A stretch of DNA of 64,000 nt, from NCBI GenBank assembly GCA_965267435.1, contig OZ253960.1, forward strand, positions 2,914,001 to 2,978,000, given 5' to 3'. Each line of letters opens with the position of its first letter. The first letter of the stretch is position 1. Of this stretch, positions 1 to 10,614 are shown piece by piece. The notes beneath the pieces are model-generated. The model was not told the origin of the DNA. It made no database searches and was given only the letters and a program-made list of their open reading frames with translations. A program made the translations under genes and the position numbers. Source of the DNA: JAWPMT01 sp965267435. GTDB taxonomy: Bacteria; Bacteroidota; Bacteroidia; Cytophagales; Cyclobacteriaceae.

Positions 1-3000
1 TCCACAGGTAAATGTTGCCTCGGCTTCGCCTGCAACCACTCTGAGTGTGACACCACAAGACGCCAATCTGAAGGGAGTGACTTTCAGTCCCGATGGCGGA
101 TTGATGTTCGTAACCGGAGATGCCGGAGATAAGATCTATAAGTATCGATTGAGCAAGCCTTTCGACGTTTCTTCGGCAACATACACGGGTACATCCGCAG
201 GCGTAGGCACGGAGGACCCCAATCCTATAAGCTTGGCTTTTGAGAATGCGGGGAATAGCCTCTTCGTTCTAGGGGGCTCTAACGCGACCATCTACGAGTA
301 CATCTCTGACACACCTTATATGGGTAGTGCCCTGGGATATACCGAGGTCTCATTGAATGTGAGTACACAGGAAGCAACGCCTAATGACCTTGAGTTCAGC
401 AATGACGGCTTCAAACTTTTTGTCACAGGACCCACGACAGACAGGGTCTATGAGTACACGATGTCAGTCGCCTTTGACTTGAGTACCGCTAGCTTCTCGG
501 GCAATACACTCAGCCTAACAACATGGGGCATCAACCCGATAGGTCTCGCCTTCAACATGGCGGGAACGCAACTCCTCATCGCCGACAACGCTGTTGACCG
601 TGTATTCACATTCGAGCTTTCTACCGCATATGATTTGACCTCCGCTTCTTACACGGGTGTTACTTACGATATCAGCACCCAGGTGACCACTCCCAGTGAT
701 TTCTTCCTCAGTCCCGATGGGCGGACAATGGTGCTGGCTGATGCCTCTTCCAATAGCCTCAAGAGCTTCCGCCTGGATAACAACGCCTACGTAGAAACTG
801 CAGCCAATGATGGCACGCTCGAGGGTGAGATGTACATTCGGATATTTGGGGACACTTTTACGAACGTCGGCTCGACGCTTACCGGTGGCACAGACTACAC
901 CTTTGACAATCTCGTCTCGGGATTAACCCCCAGCATTCAAATCTCCGCCAACGGCCTGGTTGCGACAGTTAAGGTCACCGGGACCCCAGAGTCCCACGAG
1001 GACATCGACGATGTCGAAGACCTGCAAATCACGTTCGCATCATCTGCCTTCACTGGGAACAATGTCTCCCAGGTAAGCAATGCCAATCCCGGTAAGAGCG
1101 GATTGCGCATGAACTTCTTCGACAATCCCAGTGAAATCCGCTATTCGCAGTCCCTCCCAATTACTGCAGCCCATTCACCGTCAGCGGTTTTTGACCACGC
1201 CGGAACTGATACTAATCCTGTGGGCATGGTTTACAATTTGAAAGGGGACAGGATGTATACCGTTGGTATCACCAATGACCGCATCTACGAATTCACGCTG
1301 AGCACCCTATTTGACCCGAGTTCTGCCTCGCTTACAGCGTCCCTGGATATCTCCGGTCAGGATGCCAATATGATGGACATCGCCATCGACCAGGCGGGTG
1401 GCAGGCTATTGCTGATCGGCCAAAGTAGCGATAAAATATACGAGTACGTGATGGCTATTGCCTCCGATCTCAGCACGGCAACATTTAGCGGCAAGACCCT
1501 CGACATATCCAGCGAGGACACGGCACCTACAGGGCTCACTTTCGACCATACAGGGTCAAAACTTTTCATTCTGGGAATCACGGGAGACCGCGTCTTCGAG
1601 TATGATCTCTCCACGCCATTTGATCTGGCAACAGCCACCTACTCCGGGAATAGCCTTAACGTGGGCGTGCAGGACGGAAATGGTGAAGGCATTATCTTCA
1701 ACGGGGACGGTACCAAACTATTCCTGGCGGGAGCTGCATCAGACAGGATCTACCAATACGCCTTGAGTACCCCATATGACCTGACAACGGCTGTCTACGC
1801 CAACCTGAGTTTGAATGTTGCCACAGAAGAAACAACGGTACGCGGTATGGCATTCAATGACGAGGGCACGGCTATCAATATCATTGGAAGTTCATCAGAC
1901 CGGATTTTCGAATACGTCTTTTCTCCTCTCCCTTTCGTCGAGAGCCCCGAAAATGACGGAGCTGCACAAGGGAACATGATCCTCAACATTTTCGGCGACA
2001 CCTTCACTAGTCCCGGTGGAACGTTGACCATTAGCACTGATTACACCATCACTGGTGTTCCCACAGGCCTTACGCCGACAATCGCCGTGTCCACAGATGG
2101 TACTGTTGCACAGCTATCCTTTAATGGCAATGCCACCAGCAATGAGGATATCGACGATGTGTCCTCGCTCACTTTTGACTTTACCAATAGCGCCCTCACT
2201 GGCGGTGACGCGACTACCGTCAATCGCGCGCAGTCCGCATCCATTTTCCTTGGCATCAATTTCTTTGACAAGACAAAAATCATCGGGTATTCGAGCCCCA
2301 TTCACATCAGCACTGGAACAGCCGACGGCCCCACCTTAGATGTAAGCGGTAACGACGGCATCATGACGGGGATGACATTTAGCAAGGACGGTAGCAAATT
2401 ATTTCTGGTCGGTGTTTCCAATGATCGGGTCTACGAATACGGTCTCAGCACCCCTTTCGATCCCTCTACCGCCAGCTTCAACACAAGCTTTTCAATATTT
2501 GCCCAGGAAAGTAACATGCAAAGCATAGCTTTTGACCCCTCCGGTAGTCGGATGTTTCTCGTTGGGTTTGACACGGATAGAATATATGAATACCTACTCG
2601 AAGTTCCCTATGACCTGACTACCGCTGCATTTACCGGAAAGTCTCTGAGCGTCAGCGGACAAGAAACCAGTCCCAGGGCACTTCAATTCGACCCGGCAGG
2701 GGATCGACTATTTGTTCTTGGACTCAATTCAGATCAGGTGCATCAGTACAATATGTCCTCTCCTTTCGACCTGCTGTCTGCGACCTACTCCGGCACGTCC
2801 TTTAGCGTAACAGCGCAATCCGGTAACCCGGAAGGCCTACTATTCAACAGCGATGGCTCAAAATTCTTCGTAGCCGATGATGGGAACGATAACATCTTTC
2901 AGTATGAGATGTCAACACCATTTGATATCTCCTCTGCTTCGTACTCCGGTGTATTACTGCTCGTCAGTGGCTTGGAAACCTCTCCTCGTGCGCTGGCCTT

Positions 3001-6000
3001 CAACGATAACAGCACAGAGCTATTTGTGATAGGCATCGCCAATGACAATGTCTACAGGTATTTCCTCTCCCAAGACCCTTTTGTTGAAATAGCTGCCAAC
3101 GACGGCGCTGTCGAGGGTGAAATCATTGTCGATCTGTGTGGGGATACTTTCACCAATGCTGGCGGCACGTTGACAGAGACGACGGACTACACCCTCACCG
3201 GCATCCCCGCAGGGCTGACACCCAACATGAGCGTTGCGCCCGACGGCAAATCCGCAGTCTTGACACTCACTGGGCAGGCAACAAGCAATGAAGACACCGA
3301 TGACGTTTTGGATATCATCTTCACCTTCAACAACTCCGCCTTCGTGGGAGGCGACGCCAGCGCCATCACCGGGTCAACCGCAGTCAGTAGTAACCTCGGC
3401 ATCAATTTTTTCGACGAGACAAAAGTCATCGGGCATTCGAGCCCCATCCACATCAGCACGGGAACAGCCGATGGGCCCACATTAGATGTAAGCGGCAACG
3501 ACGGTATCATGAATGGCATGACCTTTAGCAAGGATGGAAGCAAATTATTTTTGGTTGGTGCATCCAATGACCAGGTTTACGAATACAACCTAAGCACCGC
3601 CTTCGATCCAACCACCGCTAGTTTCACCGCCAGCTTTTCTGTCATCGCACAAGAAAGTAACATGCAAGGCATCGCCTTTGATCCCTCAGGAAGCCGAATG
3701 TTTCTGGTAGGACTGGATACCGATAGGGTCTACGAGTATCTGCTCGAGGTTCCATACGATCTGACTACTGCGGCCTTCACAGGAAAGACGCTCGATATCA
3801 GCGGTCAGGAAACGAGCCCAAGGACAATTACATTCGACCCGGGAGGAGATCGAATGTTCATTCTTGGTGTCAACACCGATCAGGTCTATCTGTACGATCT
3901 ATCAACTCCTTTTGATCTGGCCACTGCTGTGTACTCCGGCACCTCATTTAGCGTCACCGCACAAGCGACAAGCCCTGAAGGCCTGGTATTCAATAGTGAT
4001 GGCTCTAAGTTCTTTGTCATCGATGATGGCAGCGATAGAATTTTCCAATATCAGATGTCAGCACCTTTTGATATCTCCACTGCCTCCTACACAGGTGTCT
4101 CGCTACTTGTTAGCGGACTTGAAGCCAATCCCCGGACGCTGGCTTTCAACGATAACAGCACCGAGCTATTTGTGCTCGGAATTTCTAATGACAATGTCTA
4201 CAGGTATTTCCTCTCCCAAGACCCTTTTGTTGAAATAGCAGCCAATGATGGCGCTGTCGAGGGTGAAATCATTGTCGATCTGTGTGGCGATGCCTTCACC
4301 AATGCTGGCGGCACGTTGACAGAGACGACGGACTACACCCTCACCGGAATCCCCGCGGGCCTAACACCCACCATCAATGTTGCGACCGACGGCAAATCCG
4401 CAGTGTTGACACTCACGGGGCAGGCAACAAGCAATGAAGACGCCGATGACGTTTTGGATATCATCTTCACTTTCAACAACTCCGCATTCGTGGGAGGCGA
4501 CGCCAGCGCCATCTCCGGATCTACTGCGGCCAGTAGCAACCTGGGCATCAACTTCTTCGATCAGGCAAAGGTCCTGGGGTACTCAAGTCCGGTCCACCTC
4601 AGCACAAGCATGGCCGACGGCCCCACCTTAGCTGTAGGCGGCAACGACGGAGTCATGACCGGCATGGAATTTAGTAAAGACGGCAGCAAATTATTTCTGA
4701 TGGGCTCATTCAATGACCAGGTTTACGAATACAACCTCAGTACAGCTTTCGACCCAACCACCGCTAGTTTCACTACCAGCTTTTCTGTCATCGCACAAGA
4801 AAGTAACATGCAAGGCATCGCCTTTGATCCCTCAGGAAGCCGAATGTTTCTGGTAGGACTGGATACCGATAGGGTCTACGAGTATCTGCTCGAGGTTCCG
4901 TACGATCTGACTACTGCGGCCTTCACAGGAAAGGCGCTCGATATCAGCGGTCAGGAAACGAGCCCAAGGACAATTACATTCGACCCGGGAGGAGATCGAA
5001 TGTTCATTCTTGGTGTCAACACCGATCAGGTCTATCAGTACGATCTATCAACTCCCTTTGACCTGGCAACTGCCGCCTACTCTGGCACGTCATTCAGTGT
5101 CACTGCACAAGCGACAAGCCCTGAAGGCCTGGTATTCAATAGTGATGGCTCTAAGTTCTTTGTCATCGATGATGGCAGCGATAGAATTTTCCAATATCAG
5201 ATGTCAGCACCTTTTGATATCTCCACTGCCTCCTACACAGGTGTCTCGCTACTCGTTAGCGGACTTGAAGCCGATCCCCGGACGCTGGCTTTCAACGATA
5301 ACAGCACCGAGCTATTTGTGCTCGGAATTTCTAATGACAATGTCTACAGGTATTTCCTCTCCCAAGACCCTTTTGTTGAAATAGCTGCCAACGACGGCGC
5401 TGTCGAGGGTGAAATCATTGTCGATCTGTGTGGAGATACTTTCACCAATGCCGGAGGCACGTTGACAGAGACGACGGACTACACCCTCACTGGTATCCCC
5501 GCGGGCCTAACACCCACAATGAATGTGGCAACCGATGGTAAATCTGCTGTCCTGACACTCACGGGGCAGGCAACAAGCAATGAAGACGCCGATGACGTAC
5601 TGGATATCATTTTCACCTTCAACAACTCCGCTTTTGTGGGAGGCGACGCGAGCGCCATCACCGGATCTACTGCGGCCAGTAGCAACCTGGGCATCAACTT
5701 CTTCGATGGGGCGAAACGCCTCTCCTATTCCTCCCCCATTGATATCACAACCGCATCTTTTAACAATTCCTTCGATATCTCAACCCAAGACGGATCGCCC
5801 ACAGGAGTTGCTTTCTCACCAGATGGTTTGACATTTTATCTCGCTGGAAACCTATCGGATGATATTTTCGAATTCTCTCTGACCACCCCTTATGACCTCT
5901 CGACTGGGGTCACCTTTAGTACAAATCTTGACTTGACAAATATTGAAACGGGCGTGTCAGACCTGGTATTTGATGCAACGGGAACACGACTGTTCGTCAT

Positions 6001-9000
6001 TGGTGAAAGCGGTGACAGGGTTTATGAATTCATACTTGGCAATCAGTTTGACTTGTCGACTGCAGCCTATTCGGGCAAAACGCTCAACGTATCAGGACAA
6101 GACACGTCACCTCAGGATATCCTCTTCACACCAGATGGATCGGTATTGTTTATGCTTGGTGCAACCAATGACCGTATCTACGAATACACTTTGGGCGTTC
6201 CTTTCGACATCACCACAGCCTCGGCCGGAAACTCCTTCAGTGTGGGAGCGCAAGAAACCTCGCCCAACGGAGCCGCCTTCAATAATAACGGCAGTGAACT
6301 ATATGTCCTTGGTCATGCAACAGATCTCGTACATGCCTATACGCTGACTACGCCTTTTGACATTACAACAGCAAGCTATACGGGAAACTCTTTCAACGTG
6401 TCCGCACAGGAGATCACCCCGCACGATCTTGTGTTCAATGAGCAACTTGACCAACTTTTTATTGTTGGAAATGGCAGCGATGTGGTGGTTACCTACGATC
6501 TGACAAAGACCGGCTTCAATGAGGCTGCTGCTAATGACGGGACAGTCGAAGGGTCCATGACAATTGCCTTGATTGGTGACACGTTTACCAATGCCGGATC
6601 AACCCTCACCCAAGATACAGACTTCAGTGTTTCCAATCTGCCCTCTGGCATGGGTGTCGACTTTCAGGTAGCTGGCGACGGCACCTATGCTTCTGTCAGT
6701 CTTACCGGAGTGGCTTTCCCCAGCAATGATACTGAAGATGTGTCCGGCCTAATCTTCTCCTTTGTGAACTCTGCCTTTGTTGGTGGGGACGCTGCAAGCG
6801 TAGCCAATAGCAGCTCGACAGATAGTGGGGTCGGCATCGACTTCCTCCAAGATGTGACACCGCCGACAATAGCCATTGACGCTATTGTCGATATCAACGT
6901 TTCTGCGACGGAAGCGACCGCGGTGACCGTATCAGGAACCACCGATGCTGAGGATACACAAAGTGTGACTTTGATCTTCTCTGACGGCTCTGATACCGTG
7001 ATAGAGACCCCTGGAGTCAGCGGCGGAACATGGAGCGCAACCTCCGATATAAGCGCGCTTGCAGAGGGCAACATCGACATCACCGCTGATGTGGACGACA
7101 ATGCCGGCAATGCAGCAACGCAAGCCATGACATCACTGACGCTGGACAAAACCAACCCGGCCATTGCCATCACGACACCCATCGCCACAGACGACATCGT
7201 CGATTCGGATGAAGCACCGACACTTCTCGTAAGCGGCGCCACCGATGCGCCCGATGGCCAGACGGTATCTCTTCTTTACGACGACGGTTCTGCGACGGTG
7301 CCTGCAGCGGCAACGGTGACAAGTGGCACATGGAGTGCGACAGCAGATGTATCTACCCTCGCCAATGGCTCGGTTACGTTGACAGTTGACGTCAATGACG
7401 AAGCTGGAAACAACGGTGTGGCAAGCCACAGCTTCACACTAAGCCTCGACAGCGACCCTCCCGTAGTATCAGCGGATGCCGTAGCAACATTCGACCTAAG
7501 CCCGGAATTGACAGGCCCGGTAGACGATCCGACCGCGACCATATCTGTTACCGTCGACGGTCAAACAGTCTCGGCCACCAATAATGGAGATGGTACCTGG
7601 ACATTAAGCGCCGGAACCCTCACTGACCTGAATGTAGGCACGTACGATGTACAAGTAACCGGGACCGATGACGCCATGAATGACTCGACCGTGACGGTGC
7701 CAGAGGCGCTCGTCATCCTTCCCGCAGCACCTACGGCACAAGCTGGTTCGGGCATCTCGGTCGCCGGGTTTACTGCAAATTGGGATGCTCAGCCTGGCGG
7801 AATTGAGGCCTACCTGGTGGATGTGAGTGCGGCTCCTGACTTCTCGACGTTTGTCAACAGTCTGGAGAATTTCAGCACGACAGAAGTGGCACTCGCGGTA
7901 GCATCACTCGATTATGGCACGGACTATTACTATCGACTTCGAGCGAAATATCAGTCATCAGATACTTCGGATTACTCCAATACGATCGTGGTCAGAACCG
8001 CCACAGACCCCGCTACTTCCGCCGACTCCCTGGCGCTTGTGGCTCTCTATCAAAACACCAACGGTGACGGGTGGACTGACAATACCAACTGGCTGAATGC
8101 AAGGTTGCCCGAGTGGTTCGGTGTGACCATGACTAACGCGCGTGTGACTGCCTTACAGCTGCCTGACAATGAATTGAAGGGGACAATCCCCGCCATCAAT
8201 GATGCGCTCGGGGAATTGACGACCCTGGACCTTTCTGGAAATGAAATTACTTCCATCGGCAACGTCGACGGTCTCATATCGCTCAACCTGGCCGATGTAT
8301 CTGAAAATGAACTGCAGTTTGGTTCGCTTGAGCAAATCGTCAGTCTCGCGCAGACTACTGCCGTCTACAGTCCGCAGGGCCAGGTGCTCGACTCCATTCG
8401 AACGCTGCAGGAAATAGGAACGACCTATACCGTAGACCGAACGGTGACTGGAAGCTCCAACACGTATTCGTGGTTCAAAGACGGAGTGGCTTTCGAGAAC
8501 GCCGGCGGCACTTTCGACCTGGACATCCAGGCCTTCGAAGATCGGGGTATCTTCCGTGTGCAAGTGACCAATAGCCTGTTGCCTGATCTTACCCTAACTA
8601 CACGAGTCGTGGCCGTCGGAGTCAGTTCTCTGGAGCAAGATCAGGAAGCACTGTTGCTACTGTACGAAGCTACAGGAGGAGATCAATGGACCAACGGGGC
8701 CAACTGGCCCAACCAAGCTGATATTAATGACTGGGAAGGCGTCGCCGTGTCCGGAAATCGCGTAACGGGGCTAAACCTCTCGGGAAGTAACCTAACTGGA
8801 TCTGTTCCCGGCGAGTTGGGTGACATCGTCGGTCTCGTGAACTTAAACTTGTCCGGAAATCTCATTGAAGAACTGCCGGACCTCTCGTCGCTCGTCAACC
8901 TGACGTCGATGAATGTGGCGGGGAACTTCCTCGACTTTGGAGACCTGCAACCCAACAAGGACATTGAAGGATTGACCTATAGTCCTCAGCGCAATTTTGG

Positions 9001-10285
9001 AGAGGAGGGCTTTGAGGAGCGCATACCGAAAGACACAGACTATTCACTGTCGTTCAATGTAGGTGGCTCAGCCAACTCCTACCAGTGGAGTCTCCAAGGG
9101 CGTACGTTCGAAGGGGACATCGCTGGTGCGACGGCCTCATTCTTCGATATTTCAGCCATAGACTACAACAAAATGGGAAGGTATACGCTGACTGTTACCA
9201 ATGACACATTCCCAGACCTGACGCTGACGAGCCACCCACAAACAGTGCTGGCAACCACGACCGTGACCTTCAATCCCTTTTACCTGGACATTGATAATGA
9301 GTTGACACCGTTGGATGAGGGTGAGGCGAGATTGATGGAGATCACAGGGACGAGAAGGAGATTTGATAGTGCGTTCTCTGCAACCGTGGTGAATGAACAA
9401 CTTGTGTTCGAAGATGTGGTGCTTGGCAATTTCCTTATGGGAATCAGAACGGACACGCTGCTCCTGAGGGACAAAGATGGTAGAACAGACTCTGTCCAAT
9501 TGCTCCCCACGTACTACGGTGGAACTTTCCTCTGGGAGGAGGCTGATACGCTGTACTTGCGTGACGCATTCACGGATGACATTCAGATGCAACAAAGGCC
9601 CCGCAATGTAGACCTGGGCGATGGGGTGATCGATCTACTGGTAGAAAGTGATTTCGACGAAGAAGGAGGTAAGGACGCTGGCAAGCAACTCACCCGTCGC
9701 AAAGTGAAGCGAGCGGGCTGTTCGCTAAGAAGACGCCGTCGCGCTACGGGGGGACGTCCTCAAAACGATGACGAATTTGAACTTATCGCCTATAAAGAGA
9801 CAGATGACAACGGCCAGGTGACCTTCGACAATTTGCCTGATGGCGAATACCGACTGAACATCGAATATCCTGGAATACCTATGGATACGACATCCTATAT
9901 CTCTTTCATAATTGGAGGTGAGGGGGGCCTTGAACAGACGAGCATAACCCTGGAGGCGACGGTGGACGAGGAAGGTATCGCGGTCGACCTCGTAGAGCAA
10001 TTGGGGATTTTACGATCCTTCTTCAAGGACCTGAATGTGTATCCCAATCCAGCTGACGAAACCATGACGATCGCCTATAAGAAACTGATCGTCGGGGACA
10101 TCAAAGTGCAACTGCTGAATCTGTCCGGTGGCATGGTACTGGAACAAGACATACGAAAGGGCAACAATCAGCAGCTCGATATCAATGTGACTGCCATCCC
10201 AGATGGCATTTATCTGCTGCGGTTCATCCGCGACTCGGCGAGGGATCAAGGGGTGATTACTTATAAAGTGGTGATTGCGCATTAA
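1..10285 (+). CDS. Giant T9SS-exported repeat protein (beta-propeller, Ig-like, FN3, LRR), 5' partial
   Basis: The frame is open from base 2 with no stop, so the gene starts upstream; at least 3,427 codons are visible. Numbering from the GTG at 47: residues 1-2265 are six modules (the first incomplete), each with about five blades of ~51 residues carrying a G..F...G..LF..G...D.IY.Y.LS.PFD pattern, plus a ~105-residue beta-sandwich-like segment (starts AANDG, contains GDTFTNAGGTLT, ends GINFFD). Then come three Ig-like repeats (~2270-2560), an FN3-like domain (~2562-2655), two LRR segments (~2657-2755 and ~2858-2968), an arginine-rich stretch (~3215-3240), a Cna-B/carboxypeptidase-regulatory-like domain (~3242-3302, NGQVTFDNLPDGEYRL) and a T9SS type A sorting domain (~3329-3412, begins NVYPNPA). 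It should be secreted through T9SS and anchored on or released from the cell surface. An adhesin or structural role is inference; no catalytic domain is visible. Confidence 0.9.
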   Translation, partial: PQVNVASASPATTLSVTPQDANLKGVTFSPDGGLMFVTGDAGDKIYKYRLSKPFDVSSATYTGTSAGVGTEDPNPISLAFENAGNSLFVLGGSNATIYEYISDTPYMGSALGYTEVSLNVSTQEATPNDLEFSNDGFKLFVTGPTTDRVYEYTMSVAFDLSTASFSGNTLSLTTWGINPIGLAFNMAGTQLLIADNAVDRVFTFELSTAYDLTSASYTGVTYDISTQVTTPSDFFLSPDGRTMVLADASSNSLKSFRLDNNAYVETAANDGTLEGEMYIRIFGDTFTNVGSTLTGGTDYTFDNLVSGLTPSIQISANGLVATVKVTGTPESHEDIDDVEDLQITFASSAFTGNNVSQVSNANPGKSGLRMNFFDNPSEIRYSQSLPITAAHSPSAVFDHAGTDTNPVGMVYNLKGDRMYTVGITNDRIYEFTLSTLFDPSSASLTASLDISGQDANMMDIAIDQAGGRLLLIGQSSDKIYEYVMAIASDLSTATFSGKTLDISSEDTAPTGLTFDHTGSKLFILGITGDRVFEYDLSTPFDLATATYSGNSLNVGVQDGNGEGIIFNGDGTKLFLAGAASDRIYQYALSTPYDLTTAVYANLSLNVATEETTVRGMAFNDEGTAINIIGSSSDRIFEYVFSPLPFVESPENDGAAQGNMILNIFGDTFTSPGGTLTISTDYTITGVPTGLTPTIAVSTDGTVAQLSFNGNATSNEDIDDVSSLTFDFTNSALTGGDATTVNRAQSASIFLGINFFDKTKIIGYSSPIHISTGTADGPTLDVSGNDGIMTGMTFSKDGSKLFLVGVSNDRVYEYGLSTPFDPSTASFNTSFSIFAQESNMQSIAFDPSGSRMFLVGFDTDRIYEYLLEVPYDLTTAAFTGKSLSVSGQETSPRALQFDPAGDRLFVLGLNSDQVHQYNMSSPFDLLSATYSGTSFSVTAQSGNPEGLLFNSDGSKFFVADDGNDNIFQYEMSTPFDISSASYSGVLLLVSGLETSPRALAFNDNSTELFVIGIANDNVYRYFLSQDPFVEIAANDGAVEGEIIVDLCGDTFTNAGGTLTETTDYTLTGIPAGLTPNMSVAPDGKSAVLTLTGQATSNEDTDDVLDIIFTFNNSAFVGGDASAITGSTAVSSNLGINFFDETKVIGHSSPIHISTGTADGPTLDVSGNDGIMNGMTFSKDGSKLFLVGASNDQVYEYNLSTAFDPTTASFTASFSVIAQESNMQGIAFDPSGSRMFLVGLDTDRVYEYLLEVPYDLTTAAFTGKTLDISGQETSPRTITFDPGGDRMFILGVNTDQVYLYDLSTPFDLATAVYSGTSFSVTAQATSPEGLVFNSDGSKFFVIDDGSDRIFQYQMSAPFDISTASYTGVSLLVSGLEANPRTLAFNDNSTELFVLGISNDNVYRYFLSQDPFVEIAANDGAVEGEIIVDLCGDAFTNAGGTLTETTDYTLTGIPAGLTPTINVATDGKSAVLTLTGQATSNEDADDVLDIIFTFNNSAFVGGDASAISGSTAASSNLGINFFDQAKVLGYSSPVHLSTSMADGPTLAVGGNDGVMTGMEFSKDGSKLFLMGSFNDQVYEYNLSTAFDPTTASFTTSFSVIAQESNMQGIAFDPSGSRMFLVGLDTDRVYEYLLEVPYDLTTAAFTGKALDISGQETSPRTITFDPGGDRMFILGVNTDQVYQYDLSTPFDLATAAYSGTSFSVTAQATSPEGLVFNSDGSKFFVIDDGSDRIFQYQMSAPFDISTASYTGVSLLVSGLEADPRTLAFNDNSTELFVLGISNDNVYRYFLSQDPFVEIAANDGAVEGEIIVDLCGDTFTNAGGTLTETTDYTLTGIPAGLTPTMNVATDGKSAVLTLTGQATSNEDADDVLDIIFTFNNSAFVGGDASAITGSTAASSNLGINFFDGAKRLSYSSPIDITTASFNNSFDISTQDGSPTGVAFSPDGLTFYLAGNLSDDIFEFSLTTPYDLSTGVTFSTNLDLTNIETGVSDLVFDATGTRLFVIGESGDRVYEFILGNQFDLSTAAYSGKTLNVSGQDTSPQDILFTPDGSVLFMLGATNDRIYEYTLGVPFDITTASAGNSFSVGAQETSPNGAAFNNNGSELYVLGHATDLVHAYTLTTPFDITTASYTGNSFNVSAQEITPHDLVFNEQLDQLFIVGNGSDVVVTYDLTKTGFNEAAANDGTVEGSMTIALIGDTFTNAGSTLTQDTDFSVSNLPSGMGVDFQVAGDGTYASVSLTGVAFPSNDTEDVSGLIFSFVNSAFVGGDAASVANSSSTDSGVGIDFLQDVTPPTIAIDAIVDINVSATEATAVTVSGTTDAEDTQSVTLIFSDGSDTVIETPGVSGGTWSATSDISALAEGNIDITADVDDNAGNAATQAMTSLTLDKTNPAIAITTPIATDDIVDSDEAPTLLVSGATDAPDGQTVSLLYDDGSATVPAAATVTSGTWSATADVSTLANGSVTLTVDVNDEAGNNGVASHSFTLSLDSDPPVVSADAVATFDLSPELTGPVDDPTATISVTVDGQTVSATNNGDGTWTLSAGTLTDLNVGTYDVQVTGTDDAMNDSTVTVPEALVILPAAPTAQAGSGISVAGFTANWDAQPGGIEAYLVDVSAAPDFSTFVNSLENFSTTEVALAVASLDYGTDYYYRLRAKYQSSDTSDYSNTIVVRTATDPATSADSLALVALYQNTNGDGWTDNTNWLNARLPEWFGVTMTNARVTALQLPDNELKGTIPAINDALGELTTLDLSGNEITSIGNVDGLISLNLADVSENELQFGSLEQIVSLAQTTAVYSPQGQVLDSIRTLQEIGTTYTVDRTVTGSSNTYSWFKDGVAFENAGGTFDLDIQAFEDRGIFRVQVTNSLLPDLTLTTRVVAVGVSSLEQDQEALLLLYEATGGDQWTNGANWPNQADINDWEGVAVSGNRVTGLNLSGSNLTGSVPGELGDIVGLVNLNLSGNLIEELPDLSSLVNLTSMNVAGNFLDFGDLQPNKDIEGLTYSPQRNFGEEGFEERIPKDTDYSLSFNVGGSANSYQWSLQGRTFEGDIAGATASFFDISAIDYNKMGRYTLTVTNDTFPDLTLTSHPQTVLATTTVTFNPFYLDIDNELTPLDEGEARLMEITGTRRRFDSAFSATVVNEQLVFEDVVLGNFLMGIRTDTLLLRDKDGRTDSVQLLPTYYGGTFLWEEADTLYLRDAFTDDIQMQQRPRNVDLGDGVIDLLVESDFDEEGGKDAGKQLTRRKVKRAGCSLRRRRRATGGRPQNDDEFELIAYKETDDNGQVTFDNLPDGEYRLNIEYPGIPMDTTSYISFIIGGEGGLEQTSITLEATVDEEGIAVDLVEQLGILRSFFKDLNVYPNPADETMTIAYKKLIVGDIKVQLLNLSGGMVLEQDIRKGNNQQLDINVTAIPDGIYLLRFIRDSARDQGVITYKVVIAH
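1130..6850 (+). repeat. In-frame tandem modules of 1,146 bp inside the giant gene
   Basis: Equivalent landmarks recur every 1,146 bp (382 codons): the segment acattt/acctttagcaagg at 2375 and 3521, and ttttctgtcatcgc at 3635 and 4781. Five complete modules end at GINFFD-type motifs near 2260, 3406, 4548 and 5692 and at GIDFL near 6835; a partial one precedes 1130. Modules at ~3432-4577 and ~4578-5723 are nearly identical in DNA over long stretches, including third codon positions, which indicates recent duplication or gene conversion. The outer modules are clearly more diverged. Confidence 0.9.
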
Positions 10286-10614
10286 GTCCGATCTTCGTTC
10301 GGGAATGTTGGATGTTGAATGATTGGATGTTGATGGTCTCTCCTCAGAATCAACTGAACGGAACTCTGAGGAGCTGCGAATACCGGCAAGTATCAATGAC
10401 CTTTGCTCCGGGGGAGAGCGCTACACCCGCCAGCGCAGGTGTAAGCGCAAGGCCTGCCCTGAAGTGAGAGAGGCCAAGAAAGCAAACAGTAGGCAAAGCG
10501 TAGTCTCTTACTTCAGGGCAAGTGGGGCGGGGCGACTCCGCTAAAGCTTCGTCGACCAAGGGCGCTCAACTAAAACTTTGCTACTGAAAGGCACCCCAAA
10601 GTCCCACGACAATC
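10286..10614. other. Non-coding intergenic region with three consecutive inverted repeats
   Basis: No convincing gene. Three potential hairpins lie in a row: 9-bp perfect arms at 10340-10348/10365-10373; 10-bp arms with a one-base bulge at 10418-10427/10438-10448; and 17-bp arms with one mismatch at 10455-10471/10504-10520. None is followed by a clear T run, so they are not obvious intrinsic terminators. They could be part of a structured RNA or a decayed palindromic repeat element. The flanking genes converge here, so a termination role is possible. Confidence 0.5.

Noticed and set aside
6685..7242. Minus-strand gene opposite the Ig-like repeats
   Set aside because: It is a shadow frame of the giant gene, low in complexity and without any recognisable domain.
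9690..9760. Frameshift in the first giant gene (arginine-rich stretch)
   Set aside because: The frame continues into an intact Cna-B-like domain and the sorting domain, and I recall similar basic stretches in related Bacteroidota proteins, so it is probably genuine.
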